Assembly (NCBI GenBank): GCA_913042885.1
Contig: CAJWLW010000145.1
Span: 1-11,149, forward strand
Reading direction: 5' to 3'
From: an uncultured Lentisphaeria bacterium
Lineage (GTDB): Bacteria > Verrucomicrobiota > Lentisphaeria > JABSQK01 > CAJWLW01
Length of the DNA: 11,149 nt
Below, piece by piece: positions 1 to 7,032 of this stretch. The notes under the pieces were generated by a model that worked only from the letters and a program-made list of their open reading frames with translations, made no database searches and was not told the DNA's origin. Every line of letters starts with the position of its first letter. Position 1 is the stretch's first letter. Made by a program: the position numbers and the translations under genes.

Positions 1-1
1 A

Positions 2-1237
2 CCGGACTTCAGCAAAGAGTACTTCTATGATTTCATGGCGGCGGAGATCGATCAGTTTTTCACCGAGATCCCGGAGGTCGACGGGCTGGTTTGTTTCAAC
101 TGCGAGTGCTCCGTGTTCACGCCGAGCGTGCTGCGGCATCAGGACCTCTCGATCGCGGAAATCGTCGAGCGCGCCGTCGACACCGTTTACGGGGTTTGCG
201 CCAAACACGGCAAGCGAATGGCCCACGACATCCACTCCGGCGGTGCGAACGAGGAAATGAGCCGGGCGATCATCGCAGCTTGCCGGAAACATCCCGAGAT
301 CGTTATTGGTGCGGACTGCACGTACTCCGACTGGCAGTTCTTCCTCGACACGACACCGTGGGTGCCGGAGATGAAAAAGAACAACCCGTTCTACATCTCC
401 TTCGATGTTGCGGGCGAGTTTTTCGGCAAGGGCGTCATGCTCGGCGGCTGGCCCGGCTGGATCACCAAACACTTCGCGAACATCAGGGAGCACCGGCCGG
501 ACATTCTCAGTTGCCGGACGGCGCTGCCGAAATACTCGTCATTCGCCAGTGCACTGACCCGCATCAACCTGCAAATCATCGGCGGGCTCGGCCACAACGG
601 CACAGTGGATATCGATGCGGAGCTGGAAGAGTGGTGGCGCCGTGAGTTCAGCGGCGAGTGGTGTGATGAGTTGAAGGAAATGATCGCCACGACCATGGAA
701 CCGGCGATCGGCATGATCTTTCACATCAACGGTGTGGGCATGATCAACCTTGCCGGCCTCTACAATTCCATCTGGGTGAACGAAGCGGAGAAAAAGGTGT
801 GGTTCTGGGAGCAATGGGCCGAGCCGGGAACCCCGATCGATTTTGCGATGATCCCGGAATTCGGCAGCAAGACCCGGCCGTTTGCGGAACTGCAGGAAGA
901 GAAGCGCAATGGCATCGCGCTGTGCGAGAACGCGATCGCGACAATCGAGAGGCTCGATCTGCCGGAGGATACGTGCCGCTTTTTTGTCACCCGCTTCCGC
1001 CAGGCTGTTGACGTGGCAAACGGATTCCTTCACATGATGCGCGCCGCGTACGCCATGCACCAGCTCGCAGTGAACCACTACGACGAGACAATCGCCGATC
1101 CCGCGGCAATGCTGACCGGCGCACAGACGTCGGTACGGGAACAGGCCGACGCCATGACGGAGCGCTGGGGCCCCGACTTCTTCGAACGCATTGCCGACCA
1201 GATGCGGGAGTTCGCGGACTCCATCCATCTTGCCTAG
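2..1237 (+). CDS. Glycoside hydrolase-like TIM-barrel protein, alpha-glucuronidase-like (5' end missing)
   Basis: The frame is open from the left edge (first full codon at base 2) to TAG at 1235-1237, giving 411 visible residues. The ATG at 35 is internal, because sensible coding sequence (PDFSKEYFYDF) precedes it. The visible part reads as the middle of a TIM barrel: a strand ending in CFNCECSVF (about residues 31-39), HDIHSGG (75-81), and a YISFDVAGEFFGKG segment (131-144). That segment, followed by a tryptophan-rich stretch and a helical C-terminal half, recalls GH67-type alpha-glucuronidases, where a similar 'E-x-x-G' strand precedes the C-terminal helices. This resemblance is from memory and I cannot place the catalytic acids. 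No membrane segment is visible. It lies 84 bases upstream of the PhyH gene on the same strand. If the assignment holds, it would remove uronic acids from a glycan in the same diet as the rhamnose genes nearby. It could instead be another uncharacterised barrel hydrolase. Confidence 0.6.
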   Translation, partial: PDFSKEYFYDFMAAEIDQFFTEIPEVDGLVCFNCECSVFTPSVLRHQDLSIAEIVERAVDTVYGVCAKHGKRMAHDIHSGGANEEMSRAIIAACRKHPEIVIGADCTYSDWQFFLDTTPWVPEMKKNNPFYISFDVAGEFFGKGVMLGGWPGWITKHFANIREHRPDILSCRTALPKYSSFASALTRINLQIIGGLGHNGTVDIDAELEEWWRREFSGEWCDELKEMIATTMEPAIGMIFHINGVGMINLAGLYNSIWVNEAEKKVWFWEQWAEPGTPIDFAMIPEFGSKTRPFAELQEEKRNGIALCENAIATIERLDLPEDTCRFFVTRFRQAVDVANGFLHMMRAAYAMHQLAVNHYDETIADPAAMLTGAQTSVREQADAMTERWGPDFFERIADQMREFADSIHLA

Positions 1238-1245
1238 TAGTTCTC

Positions 1246-1285
1246 ATTGATTTACATTAATTCGTGTCGATGCGCGGTTAAATCC
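1246..1285. repeat. Degenerate ~10-base phased repeat in intergenic gap
   Basis: Between the hydrolase-like gene and the PhyH gene the sequence can be cut into 10-base units starting at 1246: ATTGATTTAC, ATTAATTCGT, GTCGATGCGC, GGTTAAATCC. The first three share an xTxxATxxxx pattern. The string resembles the 'TTAATTCGTGTCxATTCGTGGTTAAA' type of intergenic repeat that I remember from several bacterial genomes. It is too degenerate here to be certain. Confidence 0.25.
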
Positions 1286-1321
1286 GGAAATTTCGTCAAC
1301 CCCTGAAGACCTTCAAAACTC

Positions 1322-2104
1322 ATGTCATCATTCACACTTACTGACCATCAGAAAGCGTTTTTCGAGACCTTTGGCTACCTCGTTTTTCCAGGGTTGATGA
1401 GCGACTGTATCGACGAGATCACCCAAGCCTTCCACGAAGTGTTCGAACGGTGCGGGCTCACGCACGGCGGGCAGGAGAGAACGGCAATGACCCCGTTCAT
1501 TGACGATCATGAGCGCTTGTGCACACTGCTCGACGACTCGCGGATCGACGGGATCACGAAGTGCCTGCTGGGCGACGACTACAACTATGTCAGCAGCGAT
1601 GGAAATTTTTATGTCGGCGACACCCACTGGCATTGCGACTCGATGCACGAGCACTACGACTTCATCAAGATCTCGCTATACCTCGACCCGGTCGGTCGCG
1701 ACACTGGCGCGCTGCGTGTGATCCCCGGCAGTCATATCGTCAACAAGGCGCGTGAGGATCTCGGCTTCGCCGTCAGGGACTGTACAAACGCCCTTGGCGT
1801 CCATGGTCGCGACGTGCCATGCGTGTCGCTCGACAGCAATCCCGGGGACCTGGTTGTGTTTCATCACACGACGTTGCACGCCTCCTATGGCGGCAATGAG
1901 AGCCGGCGTATGTTTACCTACAACATGTCCCAGCACTACGCCGATGAACATCTTGACGATCTGCACAAGTACCTGGGGGCGGTCGCCGGTGACGCCAACA
2001 GCTGCTACGGTCCGACGTTGGTCGACACCGCGGGGCCTGAACGTCGACGCCATCTCCAACAGGTTCTCGACAGTACGAGCGCTGCGAAACCGCAGGAGAG
2101 ATAA
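1322..2104 (+). CDS. Phytanoyl-CoA dioxygenase (PhyH) family Fe(II)/2-oxoglutarate oxygenase
   Basis: This is a 260-residue protein of typical PhyH length. The iron facial triad is visible: H104-C-D106 in THWHCDS, and the distal His at H186 in HHTTLHAS, ten residues after the GDLVVF strand (175-180). R195 or R196 in ESRRMF is placed to bind the 2-oxoglutarate carboxylate. The segment ISLYLDPV...TGALRVIPGSH (117-138) is the standard PhyH core. The enzyme should couple oxidative decarboxylation of 2-oxoglutarate to hydroxylation of an unknown substrate in the cytoplasm. No signal peptide is seen. No strong Shine-Dalgarno precedes the ATG (only GAAG about 14 bases away). The gene converges on the enolase-superfamily gene with 36 bases between stop codons. 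In sugar and osmolyte loci such proteins may hydroxylate small metabolites, but the substrate cannot be read from the sequence. Confidence 0.9.
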   Translation: MSSFTLTDHQKAFFETFGYLVFPGLMSDCIDEITQAFHEVFERCGLTHGGQERTAMTPFIDDHERLCTLLDDSRIDGITKCLLGDDYNYVSSDGNFYVGDTHWHCDSMHEHYDFIKISLYLDPVGRDTGALRVIPGSHIVNKAREDLGFAVRDCTNALGVHGRDVPCVSLDSNPGDLVVFHHTTLHASYGGNESRRMFTYNMSQHYADEHLDDLHKYLGAVAGDANSCYGPTLVDTAGPERRRHLQQVLDSTSAAKPQER

Positions 2105-2140
2105 GGCGGGAGATCGGCGAGCTCAGGCTGAGATCACCAG

Positions 2141-3316
2141 TCAGCCAATCAACTCAGCCAATCGTTCGCGGTCGAGGCGCAGGCCGAGCCCCGGCTCGGC
2201 AGATGGTGTCACGGCACCGTCGGTCACGACGGGTTCACCGGTGAACAGCGGCGGCGGTGGCTCCGGCAGGTCGAACCAACAGGGTGCCGGGAAGTGCTCG
2301 AGAATCGGGCAGTTGTCGGTCGCGATCGAATAGTGCAGGTGCGGTATGCTGTACGTGTGGCAGATGACCGGGATGCCACGGTCTGCAGCCATCCTGGCGA
2401 TCTTGACGGCCTCGGTGAAGCCGCCGCAGCGGTGCAGGTCCGGCTGCAGAATATCGACCGCCTCGGCATCGAGAAGCTGCTGGTGTCCGTAGCGCGTGAA
2501 CTCGTGCTCACCGCCGGAAATTTTGATCTTCCCCACGGCTCGGATGGCGGCGTATCCGGCAATGTCATCGGGGATGACAGGTTCCTCGATCCACGCCAGG
2601 TCGAAGGGTTCGAGCAGGTCGAGCATCGCGATTGCGTAGTCCGCATCCCAGCCCATATAGGCGTCGCATGCGATATCGATATCCGGACCGACGGCATCGC
2701 GGATGATGCGAATGTGCTCGACGTTCTCCTGCATACCGGTTTTTCCGTCGACAGGGCCGCAGGGGAAACGGCCTTTCATCGTACGGTAGCCGGACGCGAC
2801 AAAATCGGCTGCCTCGGCACGTACCTTCGATTCCTCGACCGGATGCAGCGCCGAGGCGTACAACGGCATGGTCGCTTTTTTCTTGCCGCCAAGCAGTTCA
2901 TAGATCGGTTTGCCTTCCGCCTTGCCCATCAGGTCCCAGAGCGCGATGTCGATGGCGCTTATCGCTTCGATCGCGGCACCCTTGCGGCCGTAAGGGATCG
3001 ATGACCGGAACATGATGTCCCAGATACGTTCATAATCGAACGGCGAAGCACCGGCTACAAAACGCTCAAGGTGCTTGTCGATGATCAGCTTCGCGGCGCC
3101 CGTGCCGTCTTCACACCAGCCGATGCCTTCCGTGCCGTCGTCAGTAGTCAGTACGACAACCGTCATCGCCGGATCCCAGTACCACGACGGGTATAATGCC
3201 TTGTACTCCGGATACATCGACAGCGGTGTTACCAGCGGCAGATCCTTCTCGCGATCCCAAAGGTCTGCCCACATGGAGACGGGAATGAAACAAGTTTCTA
3301 TTTTTGCTATTTTCAT
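2141..3316 (-). CDS. rhmD: Enolase-superfamily acid-sugar dehydratase, L-rhamnonate dehydratase-like
   Basis: The 391-residue protein has the mandelate racemase/muconate lactonizing fold: an alpha+beta capping N-terminal part, then a barrel. Metal ligands are visible as D218 (IACDAY), E244 (AWIEEP) and E270 (SGGEHE). The His/Asp catalytic dyad is H320 (VICHTYS) and D293 (ILQPD), with E340 further on. Spacings D218-E244 (26), D293-H320 (27) and H320-E340 (20) equal those I recall for E. coli RhmD. The stretches TPLSMYPEY (30-38) and K181 plus GPVDGKTG (187-194) also match the rhamnonate dehydratase subgroup. Expected reaction: L-rhamnonate to 2-keto-3-deoxy-L-rhamnonate plus water, Mg2+-dependent. 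The usual PHGSS around the catalytic His is CHTYS here, so a related acid sugar is possible. The ATG lies 11 bases after the SDR stop, with GGAA five bases upstream, so the two are probably one transcript. Confidence 0.8.
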   Translation of the reverse strand: MKIAKIETCFIPVSMWADLWDREKDLPLVTPLSMYPEYKALYPSWYWDPAMTVVVLTTDDGTEGIGWCEDGTGAAKLIIDKHLERFVAGASPFDYERIWDIMFRSSIPYGRKGAAIEAISAIDIALWDLMGKAEGKPIYELLGGKKKATMPLYASALHPVEESKVRAEAADFVASGYRTMKGRFPCGPVDGKTGMQENVEHIRIIRDAVGPDIDIACDAYMGWDADYAIAMLDLLEPFDLAWIEEPVIPDDIAGYAAIRAVGKIKISGGEHEFTRYGHQQLLDAEAVDILQPDLHRCGGFTEAVKIARMAADRGIPVICHTYSIPHLHYSIATDNCPILEHFPAPCWFDLPEPPPPLFTGEPVVTDGAVTPSAEPGLGLRLDRERLAELIG

Positions 3317-3327
3317 CGGGTTTCCGT

Positions 3328-4119
3328 TTATTGCAGATTTACGAACATGCCGCCGTCGATCAGCAGGAATGCGCCGTTTACATAACGCGCATCGTCGCTG
3401 GCGAGGAAGACGATGGGGTCAGCGATGTCTTCGGGTTGCCCGACGCGGCCGAGAGGGATGCGTTTGCCGAGCTGTACGGAAATCTCGTCGTAGTTCGGAA
3501 TGGTGCGGTTCATGTCCGTATCGATTTCGCCGGGGCCGACGGAGTTGCATGTGATGCCATGGGGGCCGAGCACGATGGCCAGGGACTGCATCAACGAGTG
3601 CAGCCCGCTCTTGGTCGGGCAGTAATGCGTCTGATACGATCCACCAACCAGGGCGCTGATTGAACTGACCGTGACGATGCGTCCGCCATTGTCCTGCCTG
3701 ACCATGTGCTGGGCGGCCTGCTGCGAGCAGATGAAGGCGCCGCGGAGATTGACGGCGTGGACCCGATCGAAACTCTCGATCGGCATCTCGAGGAAGTCTA
3801 TGCTTGGGCAGATTCCGGCGTTGTTGACCAGGATATCGATATGCCCGTACTCGTCGATGGCACGGTCGATCAGGCCGCGGGCGGCCGGTTCATCGGCGAT
3901 GTCCGCTTCATGCGCGACTGCCTTGCCGCCGGTGCCCTCGATGCCGCGCACAACGTCGTCGGCTGCGTCTGCTTTGTCGAGATCAGCGTCGGCGGTGCCG
4001 CAGTAGTTGACGACGACGCTGGCTCCGTGCCGGGCGAGTGCCTCGCTGGCGGCACGACCGATGCCGCGTGAGCCCCCGGTAACGACGGCGACTTTATCGG
4101 AGAGTTTTTGGGATGCCAT
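3328..4119 (-). CDS. SDR-family L-rhamnose 1-dehydrogenase-like oxidoreductase
   Basis: This is a classical short-chain dehydrogenase of 263 residues. The cofactor motif TGGSRGIG is at 14-21, NNAG at 99-102, and the catalytic S153, Y166 and K170 follow. Beyond the generic SDR signature, the stretches NAGICP, SSISALVGG, QTHYCPTKSGLHSLMQS, ALGP-like VLGPHGITCNSV and the C-terminal DGGMFVNLQ closely match bacterial L-rhamnose 1-dehydrogenases as I remember them from Azotobacter. The expected reaction is NAD(P)+-dependent oxidation of L-rhamnose to L-rhamnono-lactone, the first step of the non-phosphorylating rhamnose route. The next gene, 11 bases downstream, is the matching dehydratase, which supports the call. 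GAGG lies eight bases upstream of the ATG. It could be a FabG-like or other sugar dehydrogenase, but the paired gene and the specific motifs argue against that. Confidence 0.85.
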   Translation of the reverse strand: MASQKLSDKVAVVTGGSRGIGRAASEALARHGASVVVNYCGTADADLDKADAADDVVRGIEGTGGKAVAHEADIADEPAARGLIDRAIDEYGHIDILVNNAGICPSIDFLEMPIESFDRVHAVNLRGAFICSQQAAQHMVRQDNGGRIVTVSSISALVGGSYQTHYCPTKSGLHSLMQSLAIVLGPHGITCNSVGPGEIDTDMNRTIPNYDEISVQLGKRIPLGRVGQPEDIADPIVFLASDDARYVNGAFLLIDGGMFVNLQ

Positions 4120-4156
4120 GAGATGGGCCTCGTTTCAGGATTGGTGTTAGGGCAAC

Positions 4157-4184
4157 AAGATGGCTGTGGACGGCGTGAAGTCAA
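4157..4184 (-). promoter_or_regulatory. Weak candidate promoter for the SDR-dehydratase pair
   Basis: Reading the minus strand, TTGACT (five of six matches to the -35 consensus) is followed after 16 bases by CATCTT (three of six for the -10). This lies about 40 bases upstream of the SDR start codon. The poor -10 keeps confidence low. Confidence 0.2.
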
Positions 4185-4433
4185 TACGCGGCGATGCGTT
4201 GCACGACGAATGGATGCGGAGCTTTGCAGGTGCTCGGGGATTCCCTGCCTATTGGCGAGCTAACTGTGGGAATTCGCACCTGAAAGTTTCCAGGAAAAAC
4301 GCCGGCGCTTGCTGATTGCGGCAGTCCTGCTCGTAGCTGTCGCCGCGGCCATCTTCCTATGGCATCGCCAGGCGCTGCAGCAGGATACGGGACCGGGTCG
4401 ACGGGGGGACATCCGCCACCGGCCACTCCTCAC

Positions 4434-4450
4434 CTGTCATCTGCCACCCG
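4434..4450 (+). repeat. Left arm of a 17-base imperfect inverted repeat bracketing the Asp-box gene
   Basis: CTGTCATCTGCCACCCG lies four bases beyond the stop codon of the minus-strand Asp-box gene. Its reverse complement recurs, with 15 of 17 bases matching, at 5663-5679, just upstream of the same gene's start. A related GGTGGCxGATGxC unit is also visible on the minus strand about 30 bases further out, so the arm may belong to a short interspersed family. Confidence 0.5.
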
Positions 4451-4454
4451 ATCT

Positions 4455-5651
4455 TTACTCTTCCAGCCGCACCCGCAGCATGCGCACTGCCGAGACTGGT
4501 TTGGCGTTCCAGTTCTCGATGTAGTTCTGTACGTCGTAGACTGCGAGGACTTCGCGCGGGCCGTCGGCGACAATGGCGGGATAGTCACTGGAGTCGAGCT
4601 CACGGTTGAGCGGGTGCGGCCGCCGGATGCGCAGGTTTTCCGGCACCCCGAGCAGCGCCTGCGTTTCCTGTTCATACTTCGTCAGGTCCAGGCGCCCCTG
4701 CCATTGCGTGCCGGTGCCGCTGGGATCGCAGATGATGTTGCGTACCGGCCGGCCGTAAACCATGACCAGCGTGCCGTCTTCCATGACGACGAGCCGCGGC
4801 CACACCATGTTCGGACGATGATCTTCGTCGATCAGGGATATCGGTTCCGGCAGCGTCCAAGTGAGACCCTCGTCACTGGACCAGGTCTGGTGCAGGCACG
4901 TATCCGGCGTTCCGTTATCGACGCGCATGGCGCTGTAGAGCCGGCCGTCCTTGAGTTGCACCAAGGCAGATTCGTTGGGTTCGGCGCCCATGGCGTCGCC
5001 ATGGGCAGCGACACCGATCTCTTTCCAGGTGCGGCAGCGGTCCGTCGATTCCATGGCCCAGACACTGGAGAGCCCGGCAGTGCTCGAGCGGTCGCCGCCG
5101 TAAGCCAGGGCCACGACACGGTCGTTGTCCAGCGTCACGCCCTCAGTGAAAAAAGGCCCGTGCATTTGGATCTCGTCACCGGTCATATCCTGACGCCCGA
5201 ACAGTGTATTCCACAGCGGCCACCACGGGTAGGTCGGATACCCCTGCAGATGGGCGGTCAATGGCGACGGCTGCGTCGATGGCGAATGTACCCGCACAAA
5301 TTCACGGCGTGGTTCGTCGTGCATACGTCCCGGAAAACTCCACGCACCGAAGTAGACCGCGGTCTCCAGGTCGTTCGGATCCTGGACGCCGACGCAATCG
5401 ATCTCGAACAGTTCTCCGTCGTCGAAGCTGTGCTGCCAGCTACACGAGGGCACGTTGTCGACGGGTTCACTCCAGGTGCGGCCGTTGTCCTCGGACCGCA
5501 GCCGCAGTTTCGGCGAGAATGCCGCGTCGTGTCCGTAAGAGATGTACAACAGCAGGCTGTCATCGGTGTGTCTTACAAGATGTGGAAACCAGCGTTCACC
5601 GTAACTGGCGCTTTCGATCGTGACAGGTCGGTTTACAGGTGTGAGGTGCAT
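4455..5651 (-). CDS. Asp-box beta-propeller protein, sialidase (GH33)-like exo-glycosidase
   Basis: This 398-residue protein carries three Asp-boxes (S-x-D-x-G-x-T-W): S53-W60, a degenerate one at S202-W209 with C206 in place of Gly, and S258-W265. The sialidase-type active-site layout appears kept: an N-terminal Arg before the first blade (R20 in ERWFPHLV), E227 and R243 in NESALVQLKDGRLYSAMR, and Y357 in SDYPAIV, where GH33 has its nucleophilic Tyr. There is no signal peptide or membrane segment, so it is probably cytoplasmic or exported by an unseen route. GH33-fold enzymes remove terminal nonulosonic or related sugars. Near a rhamnose pathway the substrate could be something else, and I cannot read it. 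No Shine-Dalgarno is seen before the ATG. An antisense frame over the same DNA is longer (441 codons), but lacks any recognisable motif. The gene is bracketed by an inverted repeat. Confidence 0.8.
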   Translation of the reverse strand: MHLTPVNRPVTIESASYGERWFPHLVRHTDDSLLLYISYGHDAAFSPKLRLRSEDNGRTWSEPVDNVPSCSWQHSFDDGELFEIDCVGVQDPNDLETAVYFGAWSFPGRMHDEPRREFVRVHSPSTQPSPLTAHLQGYPTYPWWPLWNTLFGRQDMTGDEIQMHGPFFTEGVTLDNDRVVALAYGGDRSSTAGLSSVWAMESTDRCRTWKEIGVAAHGDAMGAEPNESALVQLKDGRLYSAMRVDNGTPDTCLHQTWSSDEGLTWTLPEPISLIDEDHRPNMVWPRLVVMEDGTLVMVYGRPVRNIICDPSGTGTQWQGRLDLTKYEQETQALLGVPENLRIRRPHPLNRELDSSDYPAIVADGPREVLAVYDVQNYIENWNAKPVSAVRMLRVRLEE

Positions 5652-5662
5652 AGTGCAGTGTT

Positions 5663-5679
5663 CGGGTGGCAGGTGTCAG
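5663..5679 (-). repeat. Right arm of the 17-base imperfect inverted repeat
   Basis: Reading the minus strand, CTGACACCTGCCACCCG lies 11 bases before the start codon of the Asp-box gene and matches the arm at 4434-4450 at 15 of 17 positions. In a transcript of the gene the two arms would be complementary and could bring the 5' and 3' ends together. They could also be two copies of an unrelated interspersed repeat. Confidence 0.5.
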
Positions 5680-5723
5680 TTTGAAATCGATCGGTTTGAC
5701 CGGGTTACTGATAGGATAGCGCA

Positions 5724-5737
5724 TCGAATCGTTTCGA
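5724..5737. repeat. Small dyad TCGAA-TCGT-TTCGA
   Basis: A perfect 5-base inverted repeat with a 4-base spacer lies in the 218-base gap between the pseudopilin stop and the Asp-box gene start. It could be an operator half-site pair or a small hairpin for the downstream minus-strand gene. A dyad this short can easily arise by chance. The rest of the gap shows nothing I recognise. Confidence 0.2.
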
Positions 5738-5869
5738 GTAGGGTATTGGTCGGTCGGGGCTCAACGTCCGGACGGTGAAGAGGAGTGGAAGCAGGTCGCG
5801 TCCCGCTTTGCACTGAGATAAACCGAAGATTACGGCGGTACGACCAACGTCGTTCAAACTGCGTTCACG

Positions 5870-6697
5870 TCACAAGTCACCGGGGTACGGCCATATATCA
5901 ATTTTCGGATTATTCGGTTCACCGGTTTGGAAAAAATGCTGCCATGCATTCACGTGGCCGTCCATGTAGACGACATTCATCGTTTCGTTGGGATGCCGGA
6001 ACGTGGTCAGGTACGTAACCGACCAGGCCCCGCACTGGGCGGTGTCGAGATCCTGAGCCCTCATGTTGGGGAACCAGCCCACGTGATCATAGCCCTGGCA
6101 GTCCATGACGAGCGGGGCATTGGAATGACCGCCTTCCTGGTCCGGTTTCTTGGAGAACTTCCTGGTCTCGGCGTCTTTGTAGTAACCCAGGGTGTTGTTG
6201 ATGAAAAAGTTGATGTCGTAGCTGTTGTTCTGTAGGTCGTTATCGTACATCGTCGAGATTTTTCCGGGCGCGACCTCCGAGTTCCAGACGCCCTCTTCGC
6301 CCGGGCACTCGAAGACCGGCCAGCGCCTGGCGTCCGCTGCCCAACTGATGTTCGAGGTGTTCGGTCCGAACGGTGCGTCCATCCCGCCGACGTAGCCGTC
6401 ACCGATATTTACCGCAATAAGTGAATCGCGCTTGCCGGTCCCAATCACCCGCCACCAATAATAGGTGTTCGGGGTGTAGTCGTTGCTGTCGAAGCAATAG
6501 GCGGTGTAGCCGATCGCTATCTGTCGCAAATTGCTCTTGCAGACGATACTTTTGGCTCGGCCCCTTGCTCCGTTAAGTGCCGGCAGCAACATGGCGGCAA
6601 GGATTGCGATGATCGCAATGACGACGAGCAACTCGATCAGCGTAAATGGGCCTGACCGGCGTTTGCAGAATTTTGTTTTTCTTAGCGAGCAGTACAT
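5870..6697 (-). CDS. Pseudopilin-like protein with prepilin N-terminal methylation motif
   Basis: This is a 275-residue protein with a basic leader (about 17 residues), then [20 protein letters not shown] as a hydrophobic helix from F18, with the conserved Glu at +5 (E22). A type IV prepilin peptidase would be expected to cut before F18 and methylate it. The residue before the cut is Pro (G16-P17-F18), not the usual Gly. The remainder is a soluble domain with paired cysteines (C130, C200, C221) and aromatic clusters, ending in H235-x10-DG247, the C-terminal signature of the large PVC family of pseudopilin-like proteins, which usually shows x9. Genomes of Lentisphaerota and relatives carry very many such genes next to polysaccharide-use genes. 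Their role is thought to be in secretion or surface glycan handling but is not established. The gene stands alone, with no assembly ATPase nearby. Confidence 0.9.
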   Translation of the reverse strand: MYCSLRKTKFCKRRSGPFTLIELLVVIAIIAILAAMLLPALNGARGRAKSIVCKSNLRQIAIGYTAYCFDSNDYTPNTYYWWRVIGTGKRDSLIAVNIGDGYVGGMDAPFGPNTSNISWAADARRWPVFECPGEEGVWNSEVAPGKISTMYDNDLQNNSYDINFFINNTLGYYKDAETRKFSKKPDQEGGHSNAPLVMDCQGYDHVGWFPNMRAQDLDTAQCGAWSVTYLTTFRHPNETMNVVYMDGHVNAWQHFFQTGEPNNPKIDIWPYPGDL

Positions 6698-6707
6698 ATA
6701 TCTGCTC
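6687..6707 (-). promoter_or_regulatory. Inverted repeat enclosing the pseudopilin start codon
   Basis: Reading the minus strand, GAGCAG-ATATATGTA-CTGCTC is a perfect 6-base inverted repeat whose 9-base loop contains the ATG of the pseudopilin. The only purine-rich stretch upstream (GAGCAG) would be in the stem. A hairpin here could control ribosome access. No independent promoter or terminator is evident. Confidence 0.3.
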
Positions 6708-6744
6708 AGAGTAAGTTTGTTTTCGGTATCGGCAGCATTTTCAG

Positions 6745-6767
6745 AGCTTCTTCAGGACGGAGAAGCT
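6745..6767. repeat. Inverted repeat AGCTTCT/AGAAGCT upstream of the pseudopilin
   Basis: A perfect 7-base stem (6745-6751 with 6761-6767) has a 9-base loop and could extend one more pair by a G-U. It lies about 50 bases upstream of the pseudopilin start codon. No run of T follows on either strand, so it is not a classical terminator. It could be a leader hairpin or operator. Confidence 0.35.
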
Positions 6768-6997
6768 ACACGAATGGAGTGTAAAGTTGACCCTTTGTCT
6801 TGTCTAAGCATCCCAGCCAGCGCCAGCCAAGACTTTTCAGCACCCCACAGGGGGTCTGGGCGACGATGCGGCGACATTGATTGACGAGGTGACAGAGGTC
6901 TTCTGGTAACGGGATCGCTATGCTGGCCGAGTAAGCAAGCTTCGAAGGGAATGATACCGGCCTCCGGAAAATCCTGACCACAGCCGGGCGAAGTGCT

Positions 6998-7032
6998 GGA
7001 TTATCCGTAAGACTGTGTCCGCTAAATAATCC
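6998..7032 (-). terminator. Inverted repeat just after the small basic protein gene, possible terminator without T-run
   Basis: GGATTAT and ATAATCC form a perfect 7-base stem around a 21-base loop that itself contains a small GAC-TGT-GTC hairpin. It starts three bases after the stop codon of the 53-aa gene on the minus strand. No T-run follows, so intrinsic termination is uncertain. The position suggests 3'-end protection or a weak terminator. Confidence 0.3.

Larger units (their letters stand above)
4120..4454. other. Gene-poor gap between SDR and Asp-box protein, with a possible membrane-segment remnant
   Basis: This 335-base stretch separates two minus-strand genes. On the plus strand, from the stop at 4261, a frame encodes EKRRRLLIAAVLLVAVAAA followed by IFLWHRQ and a low-complexity tail. 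That is a basic flank plus one convincing hydrophobic helix (about 4309-4356). It has no ATG, no well-placed ribosome site, and its tail runs antisense into the neighbouring gene. It may be a decayed gene fragment or chance. On the minus strand, TTGACT (4184-4179) and a weak CATCTT (4162-4157) with a 16-base spacer could be the SDR promoter. Nothing else is recognisable. Confidence 0.3.

Noticed and set aside
539..1228. 229-codon minus-strand frame inside the hydrolase-like gene
   Set aside because: Antisense shadow with no motif. The plus-strand frame runs unbroken from the edge.
2105..2140. Bidirectional terminator between the converging PhyH and dehydratase genes
   Set aside because: Only a short CTCAG/CTGAG dyad is visible and there is no T-run on either side.
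2294..3004. 236-codon plus-strand frame inside the enolase-superfamily gene
   Set aside because: Antisense shadow; the minus-strand protein has the full set of superfamily residues.
4359..5684. Long plus-strand frame (441 codons) antisense to the first Asp-box gene
   Set aside because: Its product has no recognisable motif, while the minus-strand frame has three Asp-boxes and sialidase-type residues. Long antisense frames are common in GC-rich coding DNA.
6766..6981. 71-codon minus-strand frame ending ...TKGQLYTPFV
   Set aside because: No convincing ribosome site or conserved domain. It may be a relic, but cannot be supported as a gene.
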